DNA of 64,000 nucleotides, taken from Streptomyces zingiberis. GTDB lineage: Bacteria; Actinomycetota; Actinomycetes; Streptomycetales; Streptomycetaceae. A model generated the notes under the pieces. It did not search any database and was not told the origin of the DNA. It saw only the letters and a list, made by a program, of their open reading frames with translations. Of the stretch, positions 8,398-15,752 are shown one piece after another (within the stretch, counting starts at the first letter, position 1; the number at the start of each line of letters is the position of its first letter). Location of the stretch: assembly GCF_012034935.1 (NCBI RefSeq), contig NZ_JAATEN010000008.1:62001-126000 (forward strand), read 5' to 3'. Made by a program: the position numbers and the translations under genes.

Positions 8398-9153
8398 TCA
8401 GGACTCCATGGTCAAGGTGGTCACGGCGAACGAGAACCGGTCACCCCGGTAGCGGATGCGGGCGACGTCCACCACCCGGCCCCGGTCGTCGTGGACCACG
8501 CCGGTGCAGTGCAGGACCGGGCTGAGCAGCGGCACCTCCAGCAGCGCCGCCGTCTCGGGGTCGGCGAGCCGTGCCTCGACGGTGTCCGTGATCCGGCTGA
8601 CCCGCACGCCCGCCGTGTCGCGCAGGATCTTGGTCATCGGCCACCGCTCCAGCTCCGCCGGGTCGAACCGTTCGGCGATCTCCGGACGGACCGCGTTCTC
8701 CGCCCAGTTGGTGGGCTCGCCGGTGGTCCCGTCCCGGCGCAGCCGGCGGAACTCCACGACCTCCTCCAGATCCGGGAAGTGCTCCGCCACCTCCGCCGGC
8801 ACGGGCACCCGGCCGTGCCTCAGGACGGTGGCGGACTCGCCGGACTGCCGGGCGACGACGGTGTCCACCGAGCCCAGCAGCCGCACGGGGGCACCGCGCC
8901 GGGCGGCGGGCTCGATGAAGGTGCCGCGCCGGCGGTGGCGGCTGATCAGCCCCTCGGTCTCCAGTTCCTTCAGCGCCTGGCGCATCGTCAGCACGCTGAC
9001 CCCGTAGTGCGCGGCGAGCCGGTCCTCGGTCGGGAGCCGCAGCGGCTCCTCCGGGCGGCGGCCCAGTATGGAGGCGCGCAGGGACTGGGAGACCTGGTAC
9101 CACAGCGGCAGCTTGCGGTTGAGGACCAGGGAGTCGGGCGAGAAGGCGGTCAC
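8398..9153 (-). CDS. GntR-family regulator with UTRA domain (HutC subfamily)
   Basis: 251 aa. Winged-helix at residues 12-82 (PLWYQVSQSLRASILG, RLPTEDRLAAHYGVSVLTMR, GLISRHRRRGTFIEP) followed by the UTRA effector-binding fold (about 95-247, ending FSFAVTTL). HutC-type members sense small organic molecules. It lies 209 bp downstream of hmgA on the same strand, separated by a hairpin, so it may be read from its own promoter; a role in tyrosine/homogentisate catabolism is possible but only inferred from position. Complete, no oddities. Confidence 0.86.
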   Translation of the reverse strand: MTAFSPDSLVLNRKLPLWYQVSQSLRASILGRRPEEPLRLPTEDRLAAHYGVSVLTMRQALKELETEGLISRHRRRGTFIEPAARRGAPVRLLGSVDTVVARQSGESATVLRHGRVPVPAEVAEHFPDLEEVVEFRRLRRDGTTGEPTNWAENAVRPEIAERFDPAELERWPMTKILRDTAGVRVSRITDTVEARLADPETAALLEVPLLSPVLHCTGVVHDDRGRVVDVARIRYRGDRFSFAVTTLTMES

Positions 9154-9336
9154 GGCTGAGGCACTCCGGCGGGTCTCGGGACGGCTGTCGGCGGCCCGCC
9201 CCGCCCCGCGCGGTGCCGGGCGAACGGAGGGGAGGCGCGGGGCGGGAGGGTGAGGTTACGCGGACGGCCGCCGTCCCGGCAGGGGGACACCCACGCGTCG
9301 ACACGGGCCGGGCGGGCAGTGGCACCGCTGCCCGGT

Positions 9337-9359
9337 GGCGGGGCCGGCCCGGCCCCGCC
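9337..9359 (-). terminator. Hairpin immediately after hmgA
   Basis: GGCGGGGCC and GGCCCCGCC flank a 5-nt loop, starting 3 nt past the hmgA stop. It would separate hmgA from the downstream GntR gene. Confidence 0.6.
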
Positions 9360-9362
9360 GTG

Positions 9363-10751
9363 TCACCGGCGGAAGTGGCGCTCCAGCCCCTCCCACACCC
9401 GGTCGTAACCGCGTTGCAGATGGCCGGCGTCGAGCGCCTGCCGGGTGGCCGTCACCGGCCAGCGCGTCTCGAACATGAAGGCGAGGCCGTCGTCGATCTT
9501 CTGCGGCCGCAGCTCCGCGTGGCTCGCCTTCTCGAAGGTCTCCCGGTCCGGTCCGTGCGCCGACATCATGGGGTGCAGCGAACCGCCGCCCGGTACGAAA
9601 CCGCCGGGGCCGGAGGCCTTGGCGTCGTAGGCGCCCTCGATCAGCCCCATGTACTCGCTCATCACGTTGCGGTGGAAGTACGGCGGGCGGAAGGTGTCCT
9701 CGCCGACCAGCCAGCGGGGCGCGAAGACCACGAAGTCGACGGAGGCCAGCCCCGGGGTGTCCGACGGCGAGGTCAGCACGGTGAAGATCGACGGATCGGG
9801 GTGGTCGTAGCTGATGCTGCCGATGACGTTGAAGCGGCGCAGGTCGTAGACGTAGGGCAGATGGGTGCCGTGCCAGGCGACGACGTCCAGGGGGGAGTGG
9901 CCGTACTCGGCCGCCCACAGGTTGCCGCCGTACTTGGTGACGACCTCCACCGGCTCCTCACGGTCCTCGAACGCGGCGACGGGCGCCAGGAAGTCCCGCG
10001 GGTTCGCCAGCCCGTTCGCTCCGATCGGGCCCAGCTCGGGCAGGGTGAACGGGCTGCCGTAGTTCTCGCAGACGTAACCGCGCGCGGCCGTCCCCGTCAG
10101 CTCCACCCGGAACCGGACCCCGCGCGGCACCAGCGCCACCTGGCCCGGCCCGGCGAGCAGCCGGCCGAACTCGGTGTGCAGCAGCAGCCCGCCCCGCTCG
10201 GGGACGATCAGCAGCTCGCCGTCGGCGTCGGAGAACACGCGGTCCGTCATGGAGGTGTCGGCGGCGTAGAGGTGGATGGCCATGCCCGCCCGCTGCCGGA
10301 TGTCGCCGTTGCCGCCGAGCGTCCACAGGCCGGTGACGAAGTCGGTGCCCGGGGCCGGGTCCGGCAGCGGGTCCCAGCGCAGCCGGTTGGGGTCGGGCTC
10401 GGTCTCGGTGAACGGGGCGCCGCGCAGCGAACCGTTCGCGGTGCGGCGGAACGGGGGGTGCGCGGCGGAGGGGCGGATGCGGTAGAGCCAGGAACGGCGG
10501 TTGGTGTGGCGCGGTTCGGTGAACGCGCTGCCGCTGAGCTGCTCCGCGTAGAGGCCGAGCGGGGCGCGCTGCGGGGAGTTGCGGCCGGCCGGCAGCGCCC
10601 CGGGGACCGCCTCGGAGCTGTGCTCGTTGCCGAACCCGGAGAGATACGCGAGATCGCCCGGCCGCTCCGCCCCGCGCTCCTCCGCCGGGGCCGCCGCCTG
10701 CCCCGGCGCGCCGTTCGCGTGCGCCGCCCGCGCCGTGCCCGTGCCGTCCAT
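9363..10751 (-). CDS. hmgA: Homogentisate 1,2-dioxygenase
   Basis: Non-haem Fe(II) dioxygenase that opens homogentisate to maleylacetoacetate in tyrosine/phenylalanine breakdown; cytoplasmic. 462 aa, slightly longer than usual because of about 30 Ala-rich N-terminal residues. The family signature [19 protein letters not shown] starts near residue 35. Iron-ligand segments are [14 protein letters not shown] (His and Glu) and [11 protein letters not shown] (His) in the C-terminal third. Loss would give brown melanin-like pigment. ATG preceded by GGAGCAGGG. Promoter at 10790-10819. Fumarylacetoacetase and maleylacetoacetate isomerase are not adjacent. Corresponds in synteny to S. coelicolor SCO1715. 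Confidence 0.97.
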   Translation of the reverse strand: MDGTGTARAAHANGAPGQAAAPAEERGAERPGDLAYLSGFGNEHSSEAVPGALPAGRNSPQRAPLGLYAEQLSGSAFTEPRHTNRRSWLYRIRPSAAHPPFRRTANGSLRGAPFTETEPDPNRLRWDPLPDPAPGTDFVTGLWTLGGNGDIRQRAGMAIHLYAADTSMTDRVFSDADGELLIVPERGGLLLHTEFGRLLAGPGQVALVPRGVRFRVELTGTAARGYVCENYGSPFTLPELGPIGANGLANPRDFLAPVAAFEDREEPVEVVTKYGGNLWAAEYGHSPLDVVAWHGTHLPYVYDLRRFNVIGSISYDHPDPSIFTVLTSPSDTPGLASVDFVVFAPRWLVGEDTFRPPYFHRNVMSEYMGLIEGAYDAKASGPGGFVPGGGSLHPMMSAHGPDRETFEKASHAELRPQKIDDGLAFMFETRWPVTATRQALDAGHLQRGYDRVWEGLERHFRR

Positions 10752-10789
10752 CCCTGCTCCCTCGTCCCGCCGGCCGATTCCTTCGCCGA

Positions 10790-10819
10790 ACCATAGGAAT
10801 GGGGGCGTGGGCCCGTCAA
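10790..10819 (-). promoter_or_regulatory. hmgA promoter
   Basis: On the minus strand TTGACG (10819-10814) and TATGGT (10795-10790) are 18 bp apart, a good match to the vegetative sigma factor consensus; transcription would start near 10783, about 30 nt before the hmgA ATG. Confidence 0.65.
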
Positions 10820-10883
10820 CGACTGCGCGGTGGCGGCCGGTCCGCGGCCGGGCGGGGCGGCGGGCCGGGGCCGTCCCCTCCGG

Positions 10884-12281
10884 TCAGCCCTCCCCGGGCG
10901 TCACGACCGGCAGCCCGGCCTCCCCGGCGGCGCCGTAGGCCTCGTCGACCACGACCACCTCCCGCCCGGCCGCGTCCAGCAGCGAGGCGGCGACGGTGGC
11001 CCGCAACCCGCTCCCGCAATGCACCCAGACCCGGCCCGGGGGCACCTCCGCCAGCCGCTCCCGCAGTTCATGGACGGGGATGTGCGCCGAGCCGCCGATG
11101 TGCCCCTCCGCGCGCTCGGAGTCGCGGCGGACGTCCAGCAGCACGTCACCGCCGCCCGGGTGGACCCGCCACCGCGCCGCCAGCTCCGCGAAGGTGCCCA
11201 GCCCGGAGACGCGCGGCTCCGTGCCGGCGGGCAGCCAGCGCTCCGGGCCCCCGGTGGCCGCGGCGGCCGGCCGGTCGACGCCGACCCGGACCAGCTCCCG
11301 CTGCGCGTGGGCCAGCTGGTCCCGGTCCGCGGCGAGCAGGGTGACGGGCCGGCCCCACGGGATCAGCCAGGCCAGGTAGGTGGCGAGCTGCCCCTCCGCC
11401 TCGATGTTGTACGCGCCGCCGACATGGCCCGCCGCGAACGCCCGCCGGTCCCGCAGGTCCACCACCCACTCGCCGGCGGCCAGCCGGCGCGCGATCTCCC
11501 CGGCGCCGGCCGGCGCGGGCGGGGTGAGGTCCACCGGGTCCGGGCCGCGGGCGTTGAGCGGGCCGAGGTGCGCGTAGTAGGCGGGGACGTCGTCCAGCCC
11601 GGCGAGCAGGTCGGCGACGAAGGTGTCCACGTCCTTCCGCAGGGCGTCGTTGCTCTTCCGTTCCGCGCCGATCGTGGTGGCGTCCCGCTGCCCGGACCGT
11701 GGCGAGGAGGAGCAGAAGCTGCCGAAGCCGTGCGTCGGCAGCACCCGCACCTCGTCCGCCAGTTCCCCGGCCAGCCGGCGGGCCGAGGCGTGCTGGTCGC
11801 GCGCCAGCCGCCCGGTCAGCCGGGGCTCCACCAGGTCCGGGCGGCCGACACCGCCGATGAGCAGCGAGCCGCCGGTGAACGCGGCGGTCTCACGGCCCTC
11901 CTCGGCCAGGACGTACGTCATGTGGTGCGGGGTGTGGCCCGGGGTGGCCACCGCGCGCAGCTCCGGTCCACCGCCTGCGCTGTCGCCGACCTCGATGGTG
12001 TCGCCGTCCGTGACCGGCGTGTGCGCGAACTCCACACCCGCGCCGGCGGGGAGCAGGTGGCGCGCCCCGGTGATCCGGGCCAGCTCGCGGCCGCCGCTGA
12101 CGTAGTCGTTGTGCACATGGGTCTCCACCACGGCGGTGATCCGCACCCCCCGCCGGGCCGCCGCGCTCACCACCCGGTCGACGTCCCGCGGTGGGTCCAC
12201 GGCCACGGCGGTGTGCGGGCCGCCCGCGAGATAACCGCGGTTGCCGAGCCCTTCGGTCTCCACGACGTCCACGAAGAACAA
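10884..12281 (-). CDS. CstB-like persulfide dioxygenase/sulfurtransferase (MBL + two rhodanese domains)
   Basis: 465 aa. Metallo-beta-lactamase fold at about 1-240 with iron-site residues in THVHNDYVSGG, ATPGHTPHH, GRPDL and LPTHGFGSF, as in persulfide dioxygenases. First rhodanese domain (about 265-350) has no catalytic Cys (VTLLAADRD); the second (about 375-460) has it in WVHCGSGLR. This active/inactive rhodanese order is that of CstB, which oxidises persulfides and hands sulfur to sulfite. Predicted role: sulfide or persulfide detoxification. Start: TTG at 12281 with GAAGGG about 10 nt upstream, matching the usual L-F-V-D N-terminus; the frame is open further upstream. A GAACGCGTTC palindrome (12283-12292) lies between ribosome site and start. 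Confidence 0.85.
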   Translation of the reverse strand: MFFVDVVETEGLGNRGYLAGGPHTAVAVDPPRDVDRVVSAAARRGVRITAVVETHVHNDYVSGGRELARITGARHLLPAGAGVEFAHTPVTDGDTIEVGDSAGGGPELRAVATPGHTPHHMTYVLAEEGRETAAFTGGSLLIGGVGRPDLVEPRLTGRLARDQHASARRLAGELADEVRVLPTHGFGSFCSSSPRSGQRDATTIGAERKSNDALRKDVDTFVADLLAGLDDVPAYYAHLGPLNARGPDPVDLTPPAPAGAGEIARRLAAGEWVVDLRDRRAFAAGHVGGAYNIEAEGQLATYLAWLIPWGRPVTLLAADRDQLAHAQRELVRVGVDRPAAAATGGPERWLPAGTEPRVSGLGTFAELAARWRVHPGGGDVLLDVRRDSERAEGHIGGSAHIPVHELRERLAEVPPGRVWVHCGSGLRATVAASLLDAAGREVVVVDEAYGAAGEAGLPVVTPGEG

Positions 12282-12758
12282 CGAACGCGTTCCCTTCTCG
12301 TGCTCCTGCCGCCTCCTCCGCGCCTCCCGCCCCGGATCGCGGGGATCGCGGGGGGATGCCGGGGGATCACGGAGGTCCTGCCGGCCCTTCCCGGGCGCGC
12401 CCGGTCCCTCCCGTGCGCGCCCGCACCGCGTACCCGGGAGACGGCCGTCCAGCCCTCCCCGGGCCGGGGCGTGCGCCGCGGCCCTTCGGCCGGCCGGACC
12501 GGAGCGGCCGGGCACCGTGGTCCGCGCGGTGGCCGCCGCCCTCCGCGCCGCCCTCCGCGGCGCCGTGCGGCTTCGCCGCCGGCCGGGGCGCACTTCGGGC
12601 CGCGGCCTTCCCCGCGCACCACGCCCCCGGGCCGTTCGCCGCGCGGGCCCGTCGGCCTCCGGCGGTGACGCGGGCGCCACGTACCCGGGCCCGCGCGGTG
12701 GCGGTGCCCCGGCGGCCGGCCCCGGGCCCCGGCGCCGCACCCGGCGCGGCGCCTTCCC

Positions 12759-12772
12759 TAAGCGCTTGCTCA
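12759..12772. promoter_or_regulatory. Candidate TetR operator 1 (shared with maoC promoter)
   Basis: TAAGCGCTTGCTCA differs at two of 14 positions from TGAGCGGTTGCTCA in the MaoC promoter (14177-14190). It lies 62 bp upstream of the TetR start. Recurrence of the motif at both promoters suggests it is the binding site of the regulator encoded at 12835-13455. The rest of 12282-12758 shows no gene or clear signal. Confidence 0.55.
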
Positions 12773-12773
12773 C

Positions 12774-12787
12774 CACCCTGTAGGGTG
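12774..12787. promoter_or_regulatory. Inverted repeat with -10-like hexamer before the TetR gene
   Basis: CACCCT-GT-AGGGTG is a perfect inverted repeat; its right half contains TAGGGT (12781-12786), a common Streptomyces -10. Directly abuts the operator at 12759-12772, so repressor bound there would cover the promoter. Confidence 0.45.
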
Positions 12788-12834
12788 TTCGCCGCGGCGG
12801 AGGGACCGCCGGGCACCTTCAGGAGCGGGGCGCG

Positions 12835-13455
12835 ATGGGCAGCGAGGCGGAGAAGGCGCAGTGGGCGGATGTCACGCCCGACGCCGCCAGGCGGCTGCTG
12901 ACGGCGGCCGTCGAGGCCTTCGCCGAGCGCGGCTACCACGCCACCACCACGCGCGACATCGCGGGCCGCGCCGGGATGAGCCCGGCCGCCCTCTACATCC
13001 ACTACCGCACCAAGGAGGAGCTGCTCCACCGGATCAGCCGGGTGGGGCACCGGCTCGCCCTCGCGATGCTGGAGCGGGCGGCCGACTCCGACGCCGGCCC
13101 CGCCGGCCGGCTCGCCCTGGCCGTACGCGGCTTCGCCCGCTGGCACGCCGAGCACCACACCACGGCCCGTGTCGTCCAGTACGAACTGGGCGCGCTGGCC
13201 GAGGAGCACTACGCCGAGGTCCTCGCCCTGCGCCGGGCCACCGACCGCGCCGTGCGCCGGATCGTCCAGGACGGGGTGGACGCCGGCGACTTCCACGTTC
13301 CCGACGTCGGCGGCACCACCCTGGCGGTGCTGTCGCTCTGCACCGACGTGGCCCGCTGGTTCCGGCCGGACGGGCGCCGCACGCCCGAGGAGGTCGGGGA
13401 GCTCTACGCGGACCTCGTGCTGCGCATGGTGGGGGCGGAGCCGGCGGGGGAGTGA
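12835..13455 (+). CDS. TetR-family regulator
   Basis: 206 aa. N-terminal helix-turn-helix at residues 18-65 (LLTAAVEAFAERGYHATTTR then DIAGRAGMSPAALYIHYRTK), ligand-binding C-terminal domain about 75-200. ATG with AGGAG 7 nt upstream. Divergent from the CstB-like gene and convergent with MaoC. The 14-bp motif shared by its own promoter and that of MaoC argues for autoregulation plus control of MaoC, hence an acyl-CoA-type ligand (inference). Its location relative to hmgA resembles S. coelicolor SCO1712, a TetR regulator reported to affect antibiotic production, but orthology cannot be proven here. Confidence 0.88.
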   Translation: MGSEAEKAQWADVTPDAARRLLTAAVEAFAERGYHATTTRDIAGRAGMSPAALYIHYRTKEELLHRISRVGHRLALAMLERAADSDAGPAGRLALAVRGFARWHAEHHTTARVVQYELGALAEEHYAEVLALRRATDRAVRRIVQDGVDAGDFHVPDVGGTTLAVLSLCTDVARWFRPDGRRTPEEVGELYADLVLRMVGAEPAGE

Positions 13456-13472
13456 CGGGGGCGTCCCCCCGC

Positions 13473-13494
13473 GGCCCGCCCGGCCGGGCGGGCC
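13473..13494. terminator. Perfect 22-nt palindrome between convergent genes
   Basis: GGCCCGCCCGG followed by its exact complement, 18 nt after the TetR stop codon and on the 3' side of MaoC; a probable bidirectional terminator. Confidence 0.5.
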
Positions 13495-13687
13495 CGGCGT
13501 CCGGCGGGACGGCGGGCGCGTCGGGCGCGTCGGGCGGCCGGGCCGCGCCCCGGACGGGCCACCGTCCGGCCGTCACCCCCGGAGGGCGGGCCCGCGCACA
13601 GATCCGCGACCGGGGGAGACCGCACCGCCGGACCACTCCACCGGGGCGAGACCCCCGCCCTGGGCGGCCGGCCCCGCGCCCGCGCGC

Positions 13688-14149
13688 TCAGCGGTAGTAG
13701 CGGCTGAGGCTCTCCGCGACGCAGACCGGCTTCTCGCCGCCCTCGCGCTCCACGGTGACGGCCGTGGTCAGCTGGACGCCACCCGGCACCTCACGCACCT
13801 CCCCGATCACCGCCCGGGCCCGCAGCCGGGACCCCACGGGCACCGGCGCGGGGAAACGGACCTTGCCGGTGCCGTAGTTGACGCCCATGCGCACTCCCTC
13901 CACCCGCATCAGGCCCGGTACCAGCGCCGGCAGCAGGGAAAGGGTGAGATAGCCGTGCGCGATCGTCGTGCCGAAGGGGCCGGCGGCGGCCCGCTCGGGG
14001 TCCACGTGGATCCACTGGTGGTCGCCGGTCGCCTCGGCGAAGAGGTCGACGCGGCGCTGGTCCACCTCCAGCCACTCACCCGGGCCCAGCTCCTCGCCGA
14101 CCGCGGCCTGCAACTCGTCGAGCGACGCGAACACCCGCGGCTCCGCCAT
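13688..14149 (-). CDS. MaoC-family (R)-specific enoyl-CoA hydratase/dehydratase
   Basis: 153-residue hot-dog-fold protein. The hydratase-2 motif is clear: FAEATGDHQWIHVDPERA with catalytic Asp and His near residues 38-46, then GPFGTTIAHGYLTLSL. Converts 2-enoyl-CoA to (R)-3-hydroxyacyl-CoA. ATG at 14149 chosen because GGAAG/GGGAGG lie just upstream and the start matches family length; the frame extends further without support. The operator CTGAGC-GGTT-GCTCAG lies 27 bp upstream. Divergent from soxR. Confidence 0.88.
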   Translation of the reverse strand: MAEPRVFASLDELQAAVGEELGPGEWLEVDQRRVDLFAEATGDHQWIHVDPERAAAGPFGTTIAHGYLTLSLLPALVPGLMRVEGVRMGVNYGTGKVRFPAPVPVGSRLRARAVIGEVREVPGGVQLTTAVTVEREGGEKPVCVAESLSRYYR

Positions 14150-14175
14150 CTTCTTCCCGCCTCCCACCGGACGTA

Positions 14176-14191
14176 CTGAGCGGTTGCTCAG
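14176..14191. promoter_or_regulatory. Candidate TetR operator 2 in the MaoC promoter
   Basis: CTGAGC-GGTT-GCTCAG, a perfect inverted repeat with 6-bp arms, 27 bp before the MaoC start and within the maoC/soxR divergent region. Matches operator 1 at 12759-12772 in 12 of 14 core positions. Confidence 0.6.
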
Positions 14192-14311
14192 CATGCTGGC
14201 CACCGGCACGGCTGTCAACGTCCCACGGGGCTCCCCGGAAGCGGCTCTCCCGGTGTTCCCCCTGGTCGGCCCGGGGCTCCGCGCCCCGGACCGGACCCGT
14301 AGCCTGGCGGC

Positions 14312-14785
14312 GTGCCGCAGATTCCCGCACGACTGACGGAACTGACCGTGGGCCAGCTCGCCGCGCGCAGCGGAGCCGCGGTCTCCGCCCTGCGCTTCTA
14401 CGAGGAGAAGGGGCTGATCAGCAGCCGCCGTACGGCTGGCAACCAGCGCCGTTACCCCCGGGACACCCTGCGCCGGGTGGCCTTCGTCCGGGCCGCCCAG
14501 CGGGTCGGCATCCCGCTGGCCACCATCCGTGACGCCCTCACCGAACTGCCCGACGGGCGGACGCCCACCCCGGAGGACTGGGCGCGCCTGTCGGAGTCCT
14601 GGCGTTCCGAACTGGACCGGCGCATCGCGCAGCTCGGCCGGCTCCGTGACCACCTGACGGACTGCATCGGCTGCGGCTGCCTCTCCCTGGAGACCTGTGT
14701 GCTCTCCAACCCCGACGACCGGCTCGGCGGTCTGGGCAGCGGCTCGGCGCTGCTCCCGGAGCGCGGCCGGCGGGGCCGCGGCTGA
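14312..14785 (+). CDS. soxR: Redox-sensitive MerR-family activator SoxR
   Basis: 157 aa. MerR winged-helix at residues 10-80 ([20 protein letters not shown]...[14 protein letters not shown]), dimerisation helix about 85-115 and the [2Fe-2S] motif [12 protein letters not shown] with Cys118, 121, 123 and 129 (C-x2-C-x-C-x5-C). In S. coelicolor, SoxR (SCO1697) responds to redox-active pigments such as actinorhodin rather than superoxide. GTG start. I saw no obvious SoxR box (CCTCAAG-type palindrome) in the window, so its targets lie elsewhere. Confidence 0.95.
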   Translation: MPQIPARLTELTVGQLAARSGAAVSALRFYEEKGLISSRRTAGNQRRYPRDTLRRVAFVRAAQRVGIPLATIRDALTELPDGRTPTPEDWARLSESWRSELDRRIAQLGRLRDHLTDCIGCGCLSLETCVLSNPDDRLGGLGSGSALLPERGRRGRG

Positions 14786-14870
14786 CGGCCCCGCGTGGCG
14801 GGCTCCGCCGCGCGCCGGGAGCGCGGCGTCACGGCCCCGGCGCCCCGGGTGCCTCCCGCCGTCCGGCGGC

Positions 14871-15482
14871 TCAGGAGGCGGTGGCCAGGGCGGCGCGCAG
14901 GGGCCGGTGGGCGGTGGCCAGCGCGCCCTCGGTCAGGACCGGCTCGGGCACGACGATGCCGCAGTCCGCGCAGACCGGCGCCGAACTGGGCACATGGTCC
15001 AGCCCGCCGCGCCAGGCGAGCCGCGGCGAACGGCACACCGGGCAGACCGAGCCGGGCTCCGACTCCAGCGCTTGGATCATCCGGCGCAACACCTCGGCCA
15101 GCGGCGCGTCCGGGTGCACCGCCGGGTCGTCGCACCAGGCGACGCCGCACCCGCCCCAGGTGCGGCGGTGCCAGTCGTGCAGGGCGCCGGGCTGCCGTAT
15201 GCCCAGGCGCTTCTCGCGCTTGCGGTGGGCCCCGAAGTCCATCTCGTAGGCGAGCCAGACCCGGCGGGCCTCCTCCAGCTCCGCCAGCGCCCGCACCAGC
15301 CGTTCCGGCTCCGGCCTCCGGTCACCGGTGGGGATGCCGACCCGGCCGCACAGGTGGTGCCAGGTCGCGCGGTGTCCGTAGGGGGCGAACTTCTCCAGGC
15401 AGCGGCGGAGCGCCGTGCGGCGTTGCTCCGGGGTCAGCCCCGGGTCACGCACCTGCTCCGCCAGACTTCTGAAACCTGCCAT
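14871..15482 (-). CDS. Conserved unknown protein with C-terminal zinc ribbon
   Basis: 203 aa, no recognised family. N-terminal two thirds are helical and charged (GLTPEQRRTALRRCLEKFAP...RHK RE-rich segment), followed by CGVAWC near residue 130 and a zinc-ribbon CPVCRSPRLAWR...VCADCG near 162-185. ATG at 15482 has GGAGG close upstream. Convergent with soxR, 85 bp apart. Cytoplasmic; possible nucleic-acid or metal binding only. Confidence 0.7.
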   Translation of the reverse strand: MAGFRSLAEQVRDPGLTPEQRRTALRRCLEKFAPYGHRATWHHLCGRVGIPTGDRRPEPERLVRALAELEEARRVWLAYEMDFGAHRKREKRLGIRQPGALHDWHRRTWGGCGVAWCDDPAVHPDAPLAEVLRRMIQALESEPGSVCPVCRSPRLAWRGGLDHVPSSAPVCADCGIVVPEPVLTEGALATAHRPLRAALATAS

Positions 15483-15752
15483 CGCTTCCACCTCCGACGC
15501 TCGTCCTGCGGCGATGTGGAATGGACGTACCGGCCGCCGAAATGGCTCCCGGGGGCGGGAGTTGGCCGGGAAAGTGTCCCGTTCGGCCCTCTTGCGTCCT
15601 CCCCGGCGGTCATCGGGACCCGACCGGACCGCCCTGTCCGCGCACGTGCCGCCGGGCGGCCGGCAGGTGGCCGCAGAATCTGCCGCCGCCTCCCTTCCCG
15701 GTGGGTGTACCCGGCGGTAACGTCCGGCGCACCCCCAACGGAAGGAGCAGGA

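Noticed and set aside
14150..14311. SoxR box in the soxR/maoC intergenic region
   Set aside because: The palindrome there is the TGAGC-type TetR operator, not the CCTCAAG-type SoxR site.
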